A stretch of 64,000 nucleotides of DNA from Prorocentrum cordatum (GCA_963575745.1 CAUYUJ010011447.1:647501-711500), one strand, 5' to 3'; shown: positions 11,476-22,754, numbered from the stretch's first letter. Notes: generated by a model from the letters alone, not told the origin. Made by a program: numbers and translations.

Positions 11476-13312
11476 TCAATCCCGCGCCCAGGCCGGCGTC
11501 GTCTCGCTGCCGAAGAGGAAGCGTGGCTCCGGCGATTGCGCGGAGAGGCACGCGTGGACCATGGCCGCTGCCTGGCGCCAGATGGTCACGCCATTGGCCG
11601 CCTCGGTCCGGCGCTGCGACGCCCTGCGGCAGCGCAGCCCACGGCGCCGGGGAGCCCGCAGCGCAGCGTCGCCTGCGCCTCCAGGAGGGCGCGACCGTAG
11701 GCGGACCACGCCATGGGCATGTACGCGATGCCCGCCGCCGCCAGCTCCGCGAGGTGGCCGCGGTAGTCGGAGCTTCTGGGCGCGCATCGCTTTGCAGCAG
11801 GCCTCGCCAACGCCCTATGCCGCCAGGCTGAACGCGCCAGCACCAACGGCCGCCAGACGACCCACGAGGGCCGCGCTGGTCAGGACATCTGCAGGCTGGA
11901 GCAAAGGCGCTGCAGCATCAGCGCTGGATCTTCGGCTTCGGCGCTGGGGTCGGCTAGGTGAGACAACGTCAGGACGTGGTCGCACACCTAGTAATGACCC
12001 CGGGTGGCGCACCGGAGAACGTGATAACACGCCCGGTCGAACGCCCCTGTGCCGCACCGCGGACACGGCATCTCGACGTCGATGGCGGGGGCGCCAACCC
12101 GCACGCGCACCGCGGTGAGATACTCCCCATGGCCGACGGTCAGGCCGTGCGCCGGATCGAGAACCCAGAGCCAACCGTGGCTCACGGAAGAGTTTGGGAG
12201 CTCCCGCAGTCGGCGGCAATCCACGTCCCAGCAATCCGCGGCGAAGTCGGCAGAAAGGCTGTAGTTCGCGACGCTGTCGGCCGCGGCGCACAAGCGAGGT
12301 TGCAGACGGCCGTCCGGGGCAAGCTGGGGTCCTCGGCGCCAGCTGGCAGGATGAGGCCGTCCCCAGCCAGCAACGCGACCTCCGCGCGGCCCCTCTGTTG
12401 CACGCCGCTCGTGGCCCAGTGGGCGACCGCGGCATGGGCCTCCTCCGCGGCAGCCAGGGGCAGCCTGGCCTAGAAGGCCTGCAGAGAGGAGACGGTCTGC
12501 GTGTCGAAGCGCTCAAGCAAAGGGATCCCGTCGAATCCCGCCGCGGCGGAGGCCTCGCGCAGGCTGGCCACGTGAGCCCGCGACCCTTTGTGGGAAGCGA
12601 AGTTGGCTGACAAGGCGCCACGTGGCCCTGCGAAGGCCGAGTCCTCCCTCGTGGACGCCCGCAAAACCCTGGGCCAACGACGCCTCGTCGAGCGGCCCGT
12701 CGAGCAGGCGCGTCGCTGCGCAGCGGAACGTGCCGTCGTAGCGGGCCAGCGCCTCCTCGCTGAGGGTCGGACCGGCTGCCCGGAGTAGGTGGAACACCTT
12801 GCAGATGTCTGCACAACACCGCATCAGCACGAGCTCGGTGGACGTATCCTCCAGCAGGCCCAGAGCTTCGTGCACGGCTGCCGCTTTGTCCGCTGCCGCG
12901 AGGAGCTGGGCGCTGGACGTGCCGCTGCCGAAATCAACGCCGAGCACGTGGCAGGCCAGCTCTCCAGCCGAGGGGGCCACACACTTCAGTACGTAGTTCG
13001 TGGCCCAGCAAGGGCGCTCTGCGGCGGCGACACCTGCAGTGGCGGCGCGATGACTGCCACGACCGACTTGGCATGCTCTCACCGGCCACGCGCCGCTCCG
13101 GCAACGGATCCACGCAAGAGCTGCGGGAAACAATCTGGCCATCGTCCATGAACCACACGTCGGAGAACCGCAGATTGCCCCGGGCTCTGGTTCGGGCCAC
13201 GACCCGCGCAGTGGTCAAGGCACACAGCAGCGGCCCAAAGGGGCCGCCCTGCCCGGCGTCTCGGTGCACGAGGCGCCTTGGTCCACGAGGCGGTCCCTTC
13301 CCCACTGGGGAC
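11476..13312 (-). mobile_element. 5'-truncated, frameshifted LINE (non-LTR retrotransposon)
   Basis: The minus strand carries the 3' part of a LINE ORF2 in several frames. In order: an RT block with GQGGPFGPLLCAL (13290-13230) and the catalytic-type WFMDDGQIV (about 13150); thumb-like sequence to about 12600; a Cys/His knuckle CPRCG-x8-CYHVLRC (about 12065-12010); and a C-terminal segment with GIAYMPMAWSAYGR (about 11720) and IWRQAAAMV (about 11550). No sequence upstream of the RT palm is present, as expected from 5' truncation during target-primed reverse transcription. At least four frame changes make it non-functional. Family placement rests on motif order; no database check was possible. 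Confidence 0.8.
12000..13300 (-). pseudogene. LINE ORF2 remnant: RT to Cys/His knuckle
   Basis: The frame moves between 13305-13075 (RT with F-M-D-D), 13080-12600 (VLKCVAPSAGELACHVLG, CADICKVFHLLRAAG), 12610-12470 (FASHKGSRAHVASLREAS) and 12290-11990 (knuckle segment ending at a stop). The canonical Q-G-D-P turn is Q-G-G-P and the catalytic box is F-M-D-D. Indels, not substitutions, are the main damage. Confidence 0.75.
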
Positions 13313-13314
13313 CT

Positions 13315-13930
13315 CTGAATCGCATCTTGCGGCGCTCTTGGGGCGGTCTTGGGCGCTCGTGGCGCCGTCTAGGGGAGCTCTTGGGCCCCTCTTGCGGTTC
13401 CATGGGCCATCTTGGGGCCATCTTGCGGAAGCGAAAAGGCGGGACGGCGAAACTCATTAACTTTCCTTTGGTTGATCATCAACCTTGGCTTCTTGGGGAG
13501 GTCCTGAGGGGGCTCCGAAAGCAGTTGTTGCCATCTTGGAGCGGTTTTTGATGCACTTTGTAGGGCGGTGGAAGCCATCTTCAGCCATCGTCGGCTATGT
13601 TGAACCATATTGGATGCCACCTTGCAGCATCGGAGGCCCTCTTAAATCCATCTTGGGCGAACAGAAAGCCTTCTGGCACCTCGAGGAACACTTCAGAAAC
13701 CCACGGAGAAGAGGGGGAGGGTACCCCTTCCCAGAATGGAAGATGGACTTTGGAAGCGGAGGAACAAAAAAACGCCCAAGGTCGCCCCAAAAGCGTCTCA
13801 AGAGGCGATTTGGAGGGTTCGACCCCCCTCCCTTTGACCGATGGTCTCCAGAAGGCCCCGAGTGGCACCCCATGTCTCCCAAGACCTCCCCAAGAGGGCC
13901 CCAGGAGCCCCCAAACGAGCCCGAAGAGGG
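13315..13930. repeat. CCATCTTGG / CTCTTGGGG and CCAAGAGGCC repeats flanking the LINE
   Basis: At 13315-13650 phrases of the kind GGCCATCTTGGGGCC are spaced 10-22 bp apart; 13840-13930 has the complementary form. Between them (13650-13840) nothing gene-like was found. Confidence 0.65.
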
Positions 13931-14111
13931 CTGGCAGACTCCTCCTCCTCGTCCTCGTCTTCCTCCTCCTGCGCATCGTCGTACCTCTGTGGGCAGATAT
14001 TCCACTGCACGCTTCTACACTTCCTGAAGGAGGCAACCGTCCTGGGCATCGCTTCAGTACCTCTTCCACCCGTTTGTCGTCAGCTCTCATCGGCAACGTT
14101 TCTGACTAGGC

Positions 14112-14132
14112 TGGTGGGGAGACGCGAAGCGC
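14112..14132 (+). repeat. Short dispersed motif, copy 2
   Basis: A copy of the motif at 3082-3102, again preceded by GGCT. Confidence 0.5.
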
Positions 14133-14495
14133 GGAGAATTGTTGTATAAATGCAGGAGCTCCTAGTGAAGTGCGTCTTGGACCCACTCGGGGCTTTCCCT
14201 AGGACCAGTCGCTGTTAGACGGCCCAGAACCCGGGGACGGTCGCAGAAGTCCGAAATCAGTGAAACGCCTGCTTGACCAATCTTCTGCACAGCGATCCTT
14301 ATGGGCAGCGACTACACTGTGGCCAATGTCGGCGAGCTCAACGAACCGCCCTGGCCAACATCGCCCGGCGCACGACGACGCGCTCAAGCCCACCAGGGCA
14401 GACAGGATCGAGCGCACTGGTTATAAGAGGCACCCACCCCTGCGGCGTGGCGAACAACAGTGTGGGTGGGCGGGAGGAGGGACAGAGGGGCCAGC
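14133..14495. other. No gene recognised
   Basis: Unique-looking DNA without a supportable reading frame. Confidence 0.5.
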
Positions 14496-14499
14496 CTCG

Positions 14500-14715
14500 G
14501 GGGGAACGAAAGGGGGGGATAGCAAAGGGTAGGGTAGAGAATCAGCTCACGTAGCTGATTTTCCCAGCGCCTCCCGGCGCCGGGAGGCGCCCATGTATCG
14601 AGGAATGGGCCTGGCGGCGGGGCCGAAACCAGCTGCACGCAGCAGATTTTGTAACCCCCCCTTTTCCCTATCCCCCCTTTCGTTCGGCCCGACAGCCTTC
14701 CACGAGGCCTGGGGG
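14500..14715. repeat. Dispersed repeat, copy 1, with strong hairpins
   Basis: About 200 bp matching 52110-52315 in the same orientation. Shared blocks include GGGTAGAGARTCAG, GGCCGGGAGGCG, ATCGAGGMATG and GGCGGCGGGGC, then GCAGCAGATTT followed by a C-run. This copy contains a perfect palindrome (GCGCCTCCCGGC and its complement, 14569-14592) and an 8-bp stem AATCAGCT/AGCTGATT with a CACGT loop just before it. It is a SINE or structured-RNA candidate; no polymerase III boxes were seen. Confidence 0.65.
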
Positions 14716-17500
14716 CCTGTCAAGGGGGTTCGGAGGTTTCTAAGAAGGTCGTCCTCCTCGCCATGCCCCCGATCCTTCCCAGGGTCCATCCTGGCCCGTT
14801 GTTCAAGCCGCGTCCAGCTGCAGTGGCGAAGGGCGCCCGGCACCCTTCAAGACGGCGACGTCGTCTACGACGGCTTGGACGACTGTCGCCCTGCCCTCTT
14901 GTGCGCGCCCCTAATTCGGGGGGGGCGTAAAAGGGGGGGCTGAGGCTCAGGTGGGGCTGTAGGGTTGGAGGAAGAGTTAACTCAAATGTGGACGCGCAGC
15001 TAGCTTCGCTCCCTGACCCCACCTTGGGATTCCCCCCTTCCTCTCCACGAGCCCCCGACTGATACCCGACAGGCCTCACACTCTTGGGAACTCCCACCGC
15101 GTCGACAATGTCTCAAGAGGGGCGTCGAAGCTGACGCGGCCCTCCCAGAGCCGGGGGGGCGCTCGACAACCACAGTTCCCACCCCCTGCTGTGGCTGGCG
15201 ACTCTTCACGGCGCGTGCTGCCTCGGGCAGCCTCCGTCCTCGATGCCACGCCAGGCAGCAGCGGCAGGGGTTCCCGAGCCGCGGGCCGTCAAGGGTCACC
15301 CTCTCATGCGCGGCCCCCAATCCCCCTCCCCGCACAACCTATATATAGAAAACGCTTTGAGCCAAGCCGGAAGCATTGCGCCGCCGTTATGAAGCGTTTG
15401 CAGGTCGGAGCCAGGGGTCGCGCGAGAGGAGAGGCCTTCCAAGAAAAGGGGGCCCGCTTCTTAAAATGAGGGGCCTTCGTAACAAAAAATTGAGCGGGAC
15501 GCCCCTGCCTGGTAAGAAACCCCGCGCCTTCCTAGAACCCCCCACACTCGCGCCACCCCTTCGTGCGCGCCGCCGGAAGAAACGCGCGCGGCTGGACTCA
15601 CCCGCGGAACGCGCGGCCACAACGCGCTGGCTACGCAGGCGGAGGATCGGCTCACAACGCCATGCGAAGGGAAAGGGCTGGAACGAGATGTGGCCACGCG
15701 CGTGTCCAACTCTCTCTCTCTCTCTTATGTCTTGTTTCTCTCTCTCTCTCTCTCTCGCCCAGGCCGGACCACATCAAGCGGGCGCCAGCCCAAGAAGAAC
15801 CCGCCGATCTCATCCGCATTGGGGGACGCTGCGGTCGGCGTTTGGGGGTAGCGCGATCTCAGCCAGATCGTGGGTTGCTGCGGGGGGCTGCTTCTAGAGG
15901 AGCACCCAGGGGGTTCCAGGGCCACTCTGCCCCGAACGCTAAGGTTTATGTTGCAACCACGCCTTGGGCTTGGCTTGGTCAAGCTGCCCGGGTGCGGGGG
16001 GCCGACGGGACCATGTGAAGTATATGACTGTATCTTGCTTCGCGAGGCCGTCTGGGATCCTTCACGGGATAGTCCTGAAGCCGTCCTGAGGCCTTAATGA
16101 GGTTAGAATGCCAACCTGCACCCGCACACTTTCGACGATCCCAACCACCTCCGCCAATGCACCTCCGCCAACGCACCTCCCCCAACGCACCGCCGGTTGC
16201 CGCTCCTTGTCCTCCTCATCTTCCTCCTCCGCCCCCACCTCGGCCTGCACCTCCTCTTCTTCCATATCCACCACGTAATATGCCTCCACATCCGCCTCCA
16301 TGTCCTCCACCTTCTCTGTTCCTCATTGTCCTCCTCCTCATCATGTCCTTTTCCTCATTCTACTCCCCCTCCTCCCACTGCTCATTGTCACGCTCCCTAG
16401 ACAAGAAATGCATGGATCCCCCGCCCCCTCAGGGGATTCCAAGTGTCCAGGCGAGCTTTCGAGCACTCGCGGCAGTGCTGCATACCGCACGCTAGCCCTC
16501 TCCTTCCCCCTCCCGCCCCACCTCCTCTACTCCTAGTCCCTCCTCATGGTACTAAATCCATGCTTCTTGGGGGTGCCAGGCGCCCCGACTGTGCAAGGCT
16601 TTCCAAAACTAGGCCCTGACGTGGCCTTGGCAGCTAAAATGCAAAAGGCGCTCGTGACACCGCAGACGGCGCCCCAAATAGGCTACACCCTCACGCAAAT
16701 CGCACGCATGAGGCAGAAATGGTACGCCAGGCGAAGATGCCATAGATATTATGTGCGATGGTGGTGGAGATTTTGAACGCATGGTGCATCATGTTGGCAC
16801 TGTGGTAGCGGGGCGGGGGAAATCAAACATGTTTATCGTGGTGTTTGTGGCATCCACCTCTTCATCTTTGTCGGCATCGTCAGATTCTATCCTCTCTCCT
16901 CCACCTCCTCCTCCTCCTCATCCTGCTCCTTCCCCTCACCATACAGCCCCTGGCCTTCATGGGCTGTCCGTAGCAACCGCAAGTCTCATCCTGAGCCTCT
17001 GACTGTGCCCCTCGCACCAACGACGTTTCGGCGTTACTCAGCTGGGAGTGCCCACCACGACAGCAACGATTCGACGCGGCCCGATCGACAGCAACATTCG
17101 CAGCAATGACGTTTCGGCTGTGCCCACGGCTTGTTGCTTCCACAACTCCGCGAGACTACACATCCTCATGAATAAATTAGTGGTCACTTCGTCGTCGTCG
17201 ACGACACGCCTACGCATAGGCTAAGGAGCAGCAACGAGGCTGAGCGATCCGCCCTACATGCACGCCAACGGCTGAACAAATGGCACTGCATGCCCCACGA
17301 CGGCACCCGCGAGGACCTAAACCTCTTGCCGCCAGTGGGCAACCCAGGTGTCTGAACACTTCCGACTGATACGTCGACCCTTGATTTGCAGCGACCAGCG
17401 AAGCACCATATCTATCATGTAGAAAACCCGCGTGCGTGCGTGCTGGTGCTTTGTGGTTGCGTGGGCGGCGGGGAGACAGCGAAGCTTTCGGTGCGCCCCG
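14716..17500. other. No gene recognised; pyrimidine and CT repeats
   Basis: Contains two (CT)n runs (15711-15726 and 15736-15760) and CTCCTC-rich DNA (16200-16390). A plus-strand frame at 16546-16776 has some protein-like composition but no supporting structure. Confidence 0.5.
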
Positions 17501-17530
17501 TGCTGCTAAGGCCGAGCTGCAAAACACGAG

Positions 17531-17835
17531 TTAGTCACTGAAAAAATACGGGGAGTGGCGCATGGCCATGAGCATGGCGGCCCCTACGCATGGCAAACAC
17601 ATCGTGTTTCCGACAGCTTTCACCTGGAGGGGGGGGGGGGGGGGCCTGCCAAGCCTTCTGGGAGGCCTGCAAACCCCTGGAACTTAAACATTTCCGCTGG
17701 CGTCACGTACCTATTCACCTCCAAGTTCTCAGGAACCGTCCCCTGGCCGAGACTGCATGCCCAGAGGTACTTCGAGTGGGTCGTGATGCACAAGGTTTTG
17801 TCGTCGGTGCGGAACTGGAGCCCGCGCACCGAGTC
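17531..17835 (-). CDS. C5 cytosine methyltransferase, C-terminal part with motif X
   Basis: An AG|G acceptor at 17837-17836 opens a frame reading DSVRGLQF...DDKTLCITTHSKYLWACSLG...TPAEMFKFQGF, typical of the region before motif X in Dcm/Dnmt-type enzymes. After a 16-base C run (minus strand) the frame GTG AAA GCT gives VKAVGNTMCLPCVGAAM, a good motif X (A-x-G-N), and stops at 17531. The two parts are out of register by two bases. Either a short GC-AG intron (about 17624-17670) or a length change in the C run explains this. No motifs I-VIII lie just upstream. The best partner is the methyltransferase 5' part at 22985-24877 on the same strand, which lacks exactly this region. The joined enzyme would be about 411 residues. 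Confidence 0.7.
17629..17644. repeat. G16 homopolymer (C16 on the coding strand)
   Basis: A 16-base G run separates the two in-register parts of the methyltransferase C-terminus. Its length is likely to be unstable and prone to sequencing error. Confidence 0.95.
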
Positions 17836-17839
17836 CTGC

Positions 17840-18425
17840 GGCACAAATGATTCAATGTGCGCAATGGGCGAACCAAAGAGAAGGTGGACGACGCGACGAC
17901 GACAACGATGACGCTGGCGACGACGCTCAGAGGTCGACGGGGTGCGGAGGACGAGGGATGCTGAGAAAGAGTGGGTGAAATGAGAGGCGGAGGGGAGAGG
18001 GATCAGAGGGACGATTGACTGTACCTCTCGCAGAGGCGACGAGGACGGGAAGACAGTACACGGGTGGGCCAGTGGGGATAAACGGAGAGAAAGCAATGAT
18101 TCACCACATCGAGTCTAGCAGGTTGGAATCCGCGGGCGCTGGTGCCTCCGCAAGCTCGTAGGTAGCTACGTTGAATTCTGGGGATGTAGGAATCGAGAGA
18201 TGTTCGGGGTGGAGGGTCGCTTCGTGATTAGCGGGGGAGAGAGGTGGCGTACCATGCAAGAAGAGCTACCTAGCTCGCGCCCCAATGCGACCGATCCGCC
18301 ATCCCAGGAGGGACACAGGAGCAGGATCGAACGCCTCACCCTTGCCTTCGGGAAACTGCTGGCGGTGAGAACAAGTGTACATATCAAGCTCAGCGAGCGC
18401 GGAAACGAATGTAAAACTCAAACGT
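17840..18425. other. Intron or intergenic DNA, pyrimidine-rich on the minus strand
   Basis: CT-rich on the minus strand toward the acceptor at 17836. No further exon of either neighbouring gene was recognised. Confidence 0.5.
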
Positions 18426-18429
18426 GCAG

Positions 18430-18805
18430 CCAAGTTCAATCACGCTGGCGGCAAATGGCGAAAGCCTGGATGTCCACGCCGCGCAGTGGCCTCTGCTGAG
18501 CAGCGCCCCGCCTGTACACGCGGAAACTCGCAGCACTAGCATGGCCATGGAGTCAGCTAGACATCACTACACTGAAAACAAGACTGGTGTCAGGATCGCT
18601 GGCTGGTGGCAAGAGAGACCGCACGTCTTAACTCAACTGGACAGGTACCCGAAAATCAAAAGACGTCCGATGATCTGATGATAACCAACGTCCAACTGGC
18701 GGCAAGAGGCGAAAGCCTTGGATTGCACAACGCGCAGCGGCCTGCGCTGCTCAGCGCCCAGCTCTGTAACACGGGGCGACTGGCAGCACTAGGATTGCAA
18801 CGGTT
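18430..18805. repeat. Diverged direct repeat, about 257 bp apart
   Basis: The segment from about 18437 (CTGGCGGCAAATGGCGAAAG) to 18542 is repeated in diverged form from about 18694 (CTGGCGGCAAGAGGCGAAAG) to 18795, including CGCGCAGYGGCC and GGCAGCACTAG-like ends. It lies just downstream of the nested gene. Confidence 0.7.
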
Positions 18806-18821
18806 TCAGGCATGGGCCTGC

Positions 18822-19977
18822 TCAGCAGATACAGGAGCATCGGGGGGCTTTCCCACCAGCTGTGCCTTTACTGAAGCTGCAGCTGCGGCCTGGGCCTCCG
18901 CCTTGGCTGCCTTTGGCCTTGGCCTCCGCCTTGGCTGCTTTTGCTGCGGCCTTGTCCGCTGCTGAAATGCCGCCCGTTCCTCTCTTGGAAACAGGAAGGG
19001 CCTTGGGACCACCTGACAAGGCAGTCAGAAAATCCTTGCGCCCCGCTGCTGCACCTACGTCACTGGCACCTGCCTCAGCAGCCGCATGAGCCGTACGGAC
19101 AGCCTGCGCGCCCGCGGGAAGAGGAGCGGCAGCCCCCGCTTCCGCGGAAGCCATAAGGGCATGGGTCGGGTCAAACTCCTGGGACGGGAGCTTCGGCTCT
19201 TCCAGGGTAGGAGCAGGCTCAGCCACCACACCACCGCCATCGCCACCGCCGAGGATGGCCATCGGGACATTGCTCTGCGGCGTCGACGTGCCAAACTTCG
19301 CCTGGCAGGCCTTCAGGATCTGCACGTACTGCGGCGAGCCCTTGACAAGAGCAGGGTACGCCTCGAGCAGAGCGCTGCACCAACGGTGCGCCAGACATGC
19401 CCCCTGACCTACACCGCAGGACTCGCCGACCATGTTGAACGTGTTCCACTTGATGCCCATGGTCTCCTCCATGCGGAACGTCAGGTAGATGTAGCCCGCG
19501 GGCAGTGTAACGATGTGCCACGGAGGAATGATCACCATGAAGTTGGGGGCCTCGCTGGCTGCCTTCACGAGGTCAATGCCAGAAGAAGTCTCCAGCTCCT
19601 CCATAGCCTCCTTCAGGGGGCGTGCCAAGACGTCGAATGTTAACCCGATCACCAATACCTTCCCCTCTAAGAGCAGCCTCTGCTCTGTCAATCCATACGC
19701 CGTGGGCATCCCGACGGTGTGATGCTCCACGGCCTGGTAGAGCATCCACTTGCCCACCTCCCCGCACGTCGCCTCAGGCGCGGGGATGTGGGCGCGCAAC
19801 GGCTTCTCGAACTCACGCGGCATGCCCGCCTTGTTGAAGAGCGCCTTCGAGATCTGATTCACGACGGCAGCCTGCAGGCAGCAAGCGAGAGGAGGACGGA
19901 TGGGCGGGGAGGAGCAGGGAGGTGGGGAGGAGGAGGACCAGGGGGAAGTGGAGGTGGAGGAGGGAGGGAGAGAGAGG

Positions 19978-20049
<72 letters not shown>

Positions 20050-20172
20050 AGAGAAGGTGGAAAAGGACATGAGGAGGAGGAGAGGGAAGGGAAGGAGAGG
20101 AGGAGGTGGAGAATGGGGCAGCGCCTGCTGGATATACATTTGAACGACCTGGATACCCTGCTTGCCGTACTC

Positions 20173-20236
<64 letters not shown>

Positions 20237-22475
20237 AGAGAAGGTGGAAAAGGACATGAGGAGGAGGAGAGGGAAGGGAAGGAGAGGAGGAGGTGGAGAA
20301 TGGGGCAGCGCCTGCTGGATATACATTTGAACGACCTGGATACCCTGCTTGCCGTACTCCTGCTTCTCCAACTGCGCAGAGAACCACTTGAGCATTGCCT
20401 TGTAGGCTGCGCCCTTCTTGGCCTCGGCCTGGCTGGCCTCGTCGAGCTGAAGGATGGCCGGCTTCCCCTGCAGCACAGCGTCCCACGTGGTGGCGATGTT
20501 CTGGTTCTGCTTGAGGTGGGACAGAACGAATTGGAAACGTGCGCTGTGTTCCGTGGCCGTCAGGTCCTCCTGAGCGATACCCCGACGAAGCTTGATCCTC
20601 TTGGCCAGCCTCGACTGGAACCCGACGCGCATCTTGAGCATCTTCAAGGCTGCCTGCATCTGGCCGAAGGTGGACTCCTGCTTGGTGTACTCGGTGGCTA
20701 CACGCTTCAATTCCTCCTTGATCTTACCCGAGTCGGGCTTCTCCGCCTTGGCAAGGGCCTTGCACTCCTCGGACACCTTCTGCACCTCCCCAGGCAGCTG
20801 GGAGACGTAGGTCTTGAGCTTGGTGAACATGGCCTCGACGTCTGTGTTCAACGACTCCCCCTTCTCGACCTCGTTGGCGAGGTAGGATATGAACGACTTG
20901 GCATCCAGCTCAGCGGCGGAGAACTTGTTCGCAATCGCCACCAGATGGGCATCGATCTTGCCGTTCATCGCCAGCAGCTCAGCCTCCTTCGATTTGCCTT
21001 CAGCGGGCTCCTGCCCTGGCCGCGTCGCAGCATAGGCTGCTGCAGCTGCGCTGTCGCTCAGGAGGAGCTCGTCGTAGCTGCGCTTCGCTGCCTGCGCTCG
21101 CCCCACCATGGAGAGGAAGTCCTCGTTGTCGCGGTCGTCGTCCATGGATACACTGCGTTCCAAGACGCCAGCGACCATCTCATCAGGTACGTTCGAAAGT
21201 CCCTCTGGATTCGCCCTCGCTGGCATGTCCAATCCAGACCAGGATGAGCTCTGGGCGTGAGCGTCGCGAGCATTCCCAGCCTGCTGCAAGAGCTCCATGG
21301 CAGCATCAACGTCATCTGCGGTGGTATCCTGGGGTGGAAGCAAGAGGAGAAACCATATATATATACAAGATATATATATATATACAGTGTATATATATAG
21401 GTATGCATATATATATATATATAAATATATATGGGCTGGGTGCTGCACCTACCAGCTCCCGACAGTGAAGGTTGACCAAACCAGCGAAACAAACCTCACT
21501 CACCCCCAGACAGTTAATGAGTTAACCCATGGAGTCCGAGGCCACCACCTGCTGGAACTTGTCGGTGTCGACGAGGTCCTCCATCTCCCCCTGGTACTCG
21601 CCGATCAGCCATTCACCTCTGTCGTTCTTCTTCTTCATCACACCATCGGACATCAGCTCTTTCTGCCACTCCTGCCAGCAGTCCCGTTGTGTCCAGTTCG
21701 GGTGCTTCGTCATGTACTCCACTCCGCACCGAATACTGCATGGCTGCCACCAGACACGCTTACGCTCCTCCTTTCCAGTTTCTTTGACCCTGCCAGTCGT
21801 GATCTTCAGTCGCGACCCCGTGGCGCGCTTGACGGCGCCCGTGGCATCCTTGTGGCTGCAGTACCACTCCTCCTTCTCCTGCGGCGTCTTGTCAGCCCAC
21901 CACGCTTTAAGCTTCTTGCCCTTGGCCCAACGGCGGGTGAGGCCTTTGCAATTCGCAACGCATGTTTCGCATGAGTCGGCCTGGTTCTGCCCCTTGGACT
22001 TCTCACTCCTAGGAACCCAACGGTTCTCCTTGAGGCAAAAGAACTTATCCTCCTCAGCAGCCTGCTCCCCAACGGGATTCGCCAAGCCGAACGGAACCCC
22101 CGAAACGCCAGAGCCTGAATCAAGCTGCGGCGTCGTAGGCGCATGTCCACCGAGCAGTGCCCCTGTGGCCTGCCGCGCGTGGCCCGACGCCGACGACGAT
22201 GTTTCACTGCCCTGTGGGAGGCCACCAGCGGACGCCTGCATCGAAGGGTCGACGACCATGCTTGATCCCGTGACGCCCTCGCAGTAAGTGCCTGAAAACC
22301 AACTAAGAGAAGCCGAGGCCCCGACATCTCCTGAGCCAAAGTTGCCACGATGACGGGCAGCCAGCAGAGGGCGACCTAATCCCTCATAATTGTCATCATG
22401 CTTGTCATCATCGTCACCACCATCACCTTCATCATCATCAGCATCATCATGTTTCTCGACCTCGTCCTCGCCCAT
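18822..22475 (-). CDS. Unknown ~989-aa protein, three exons, nested between the methyltransferase halves
   Basis: I do not recognise the family. Inferred exons are 22475-21549, 21328-20336 (or to 20312) and 19871-18822. Both introns are phase 0, with GT (or GC) donors and AG|G acceptors. The ATG at 22475 starts an acidic segment. Residues about 140-300 form a Cys/Trp-rich block (FFCLKENRWVP, CETCVANC, WWADKTPQEKEEWYCSHKD, VWWQPCSIRCGVEYM). This block may bind metal or nucleic acid, which is inference. Exon 2 is charged, probably coiled coil (ELLAMNGKIDAHLVAIANKF, EVQKVSEECKALAKAEK). Exon 3 has a compact region (MVIIPPWHIVTLPAGYIYLT) and an Ala/Lys-rich tail. The second intron holds CT microsatellites and a 132-bp duplication covering the exon-2 end. 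The last 40 codons appear frameshifted by a short internal repeat near 18880-18960. Confidence 0.7.
19970..20045. repeat. GA/CT microsatellite in intron 2 of the nested gene
   Basis: About 70 bp of (GA)n on the plus strand; a second (GA)n run lies at 20176-20230 between the two copies of the 132-bp duplication. Confidence 0.95.
20044..20175. repeat. 132-bp duplication, copy 1
   Basis: Identical as far as I can read to 20231-20362, offset 187 bp. It carries a second, non-functional copy of the end of exon 2 of the minus-strand gene plus the start of its intron. Confidence 0.9.
20231..20362. repeat. 132-bp duplication, copy 2 (contains the true exon end)
   Basis: This copy joins the rest of exon 2 in frame (EYGKQGIQVVQMYIQQ). 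Each copy has a GT donor (CAG|GTCGTT) and, 24 bases on, a GC donor (CAG|GCGCTG), both in phase 0. Confidence 0.9.
21355..21432. repeat. TA-rich microsatellite in intron 1 of the nested gene
   Basis: Several (TA)n runs interrupted by CAAGA, CAGTG and GGTATGC within intron 21329-21548. Confidence 0.95.
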
Positions 22476-22489
22476 CCCCCCCCCCCCTC

Positions 22490-22700
22490 CCCCCGCCAAA
22501 ACGAGCACCCCCAAAGCTCCGCCAAACCGAGCACCCCCAAAGATCCGCCAAAACGAACACCCCCAAAGATCCGCCAAAACGAGCACCCCCAAAGATCCGC
22601 CAAAACGAGCACCCCCAAAGATCCCCCCACGAGCACCCCCGAAGATCCGCCAAACCGAGCACCCCCACAGATCCGCCAAAACGAGCACTCCCAAATTCCT
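22490..22700. repeat. 26-bp tandem repeat, about 8 units
   Basis: Unit close to CCAAAACGAGCACCCCCAAA followed by GATCCG. It lies just upstream of the inferred start codon of the nested gene, so it could sit in its 5' flank. The long glycine-rich minus frame here is a repeat artefact. Confidence 0.9.
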
Positions 22701-22754
22701 CCGCCTCTCCCCGCCATCTTTCCTCCTCCTCATCCCCCATCCCTTTCAGCCACT

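Noticed and set aside
21806-22348. Overlapping 180-codon Arg/Ser-rich minus frame
   Set aside because: Shadow of exon 1 of the nested gene in another frame; only the chosen frame continues in phase across both introns.
22360-22375. CTCF site
   Set aside because: The core resembles the animal CTCF motif, but dinoflagellates are not known to have CTCF; reported only as a shared 16-mer.
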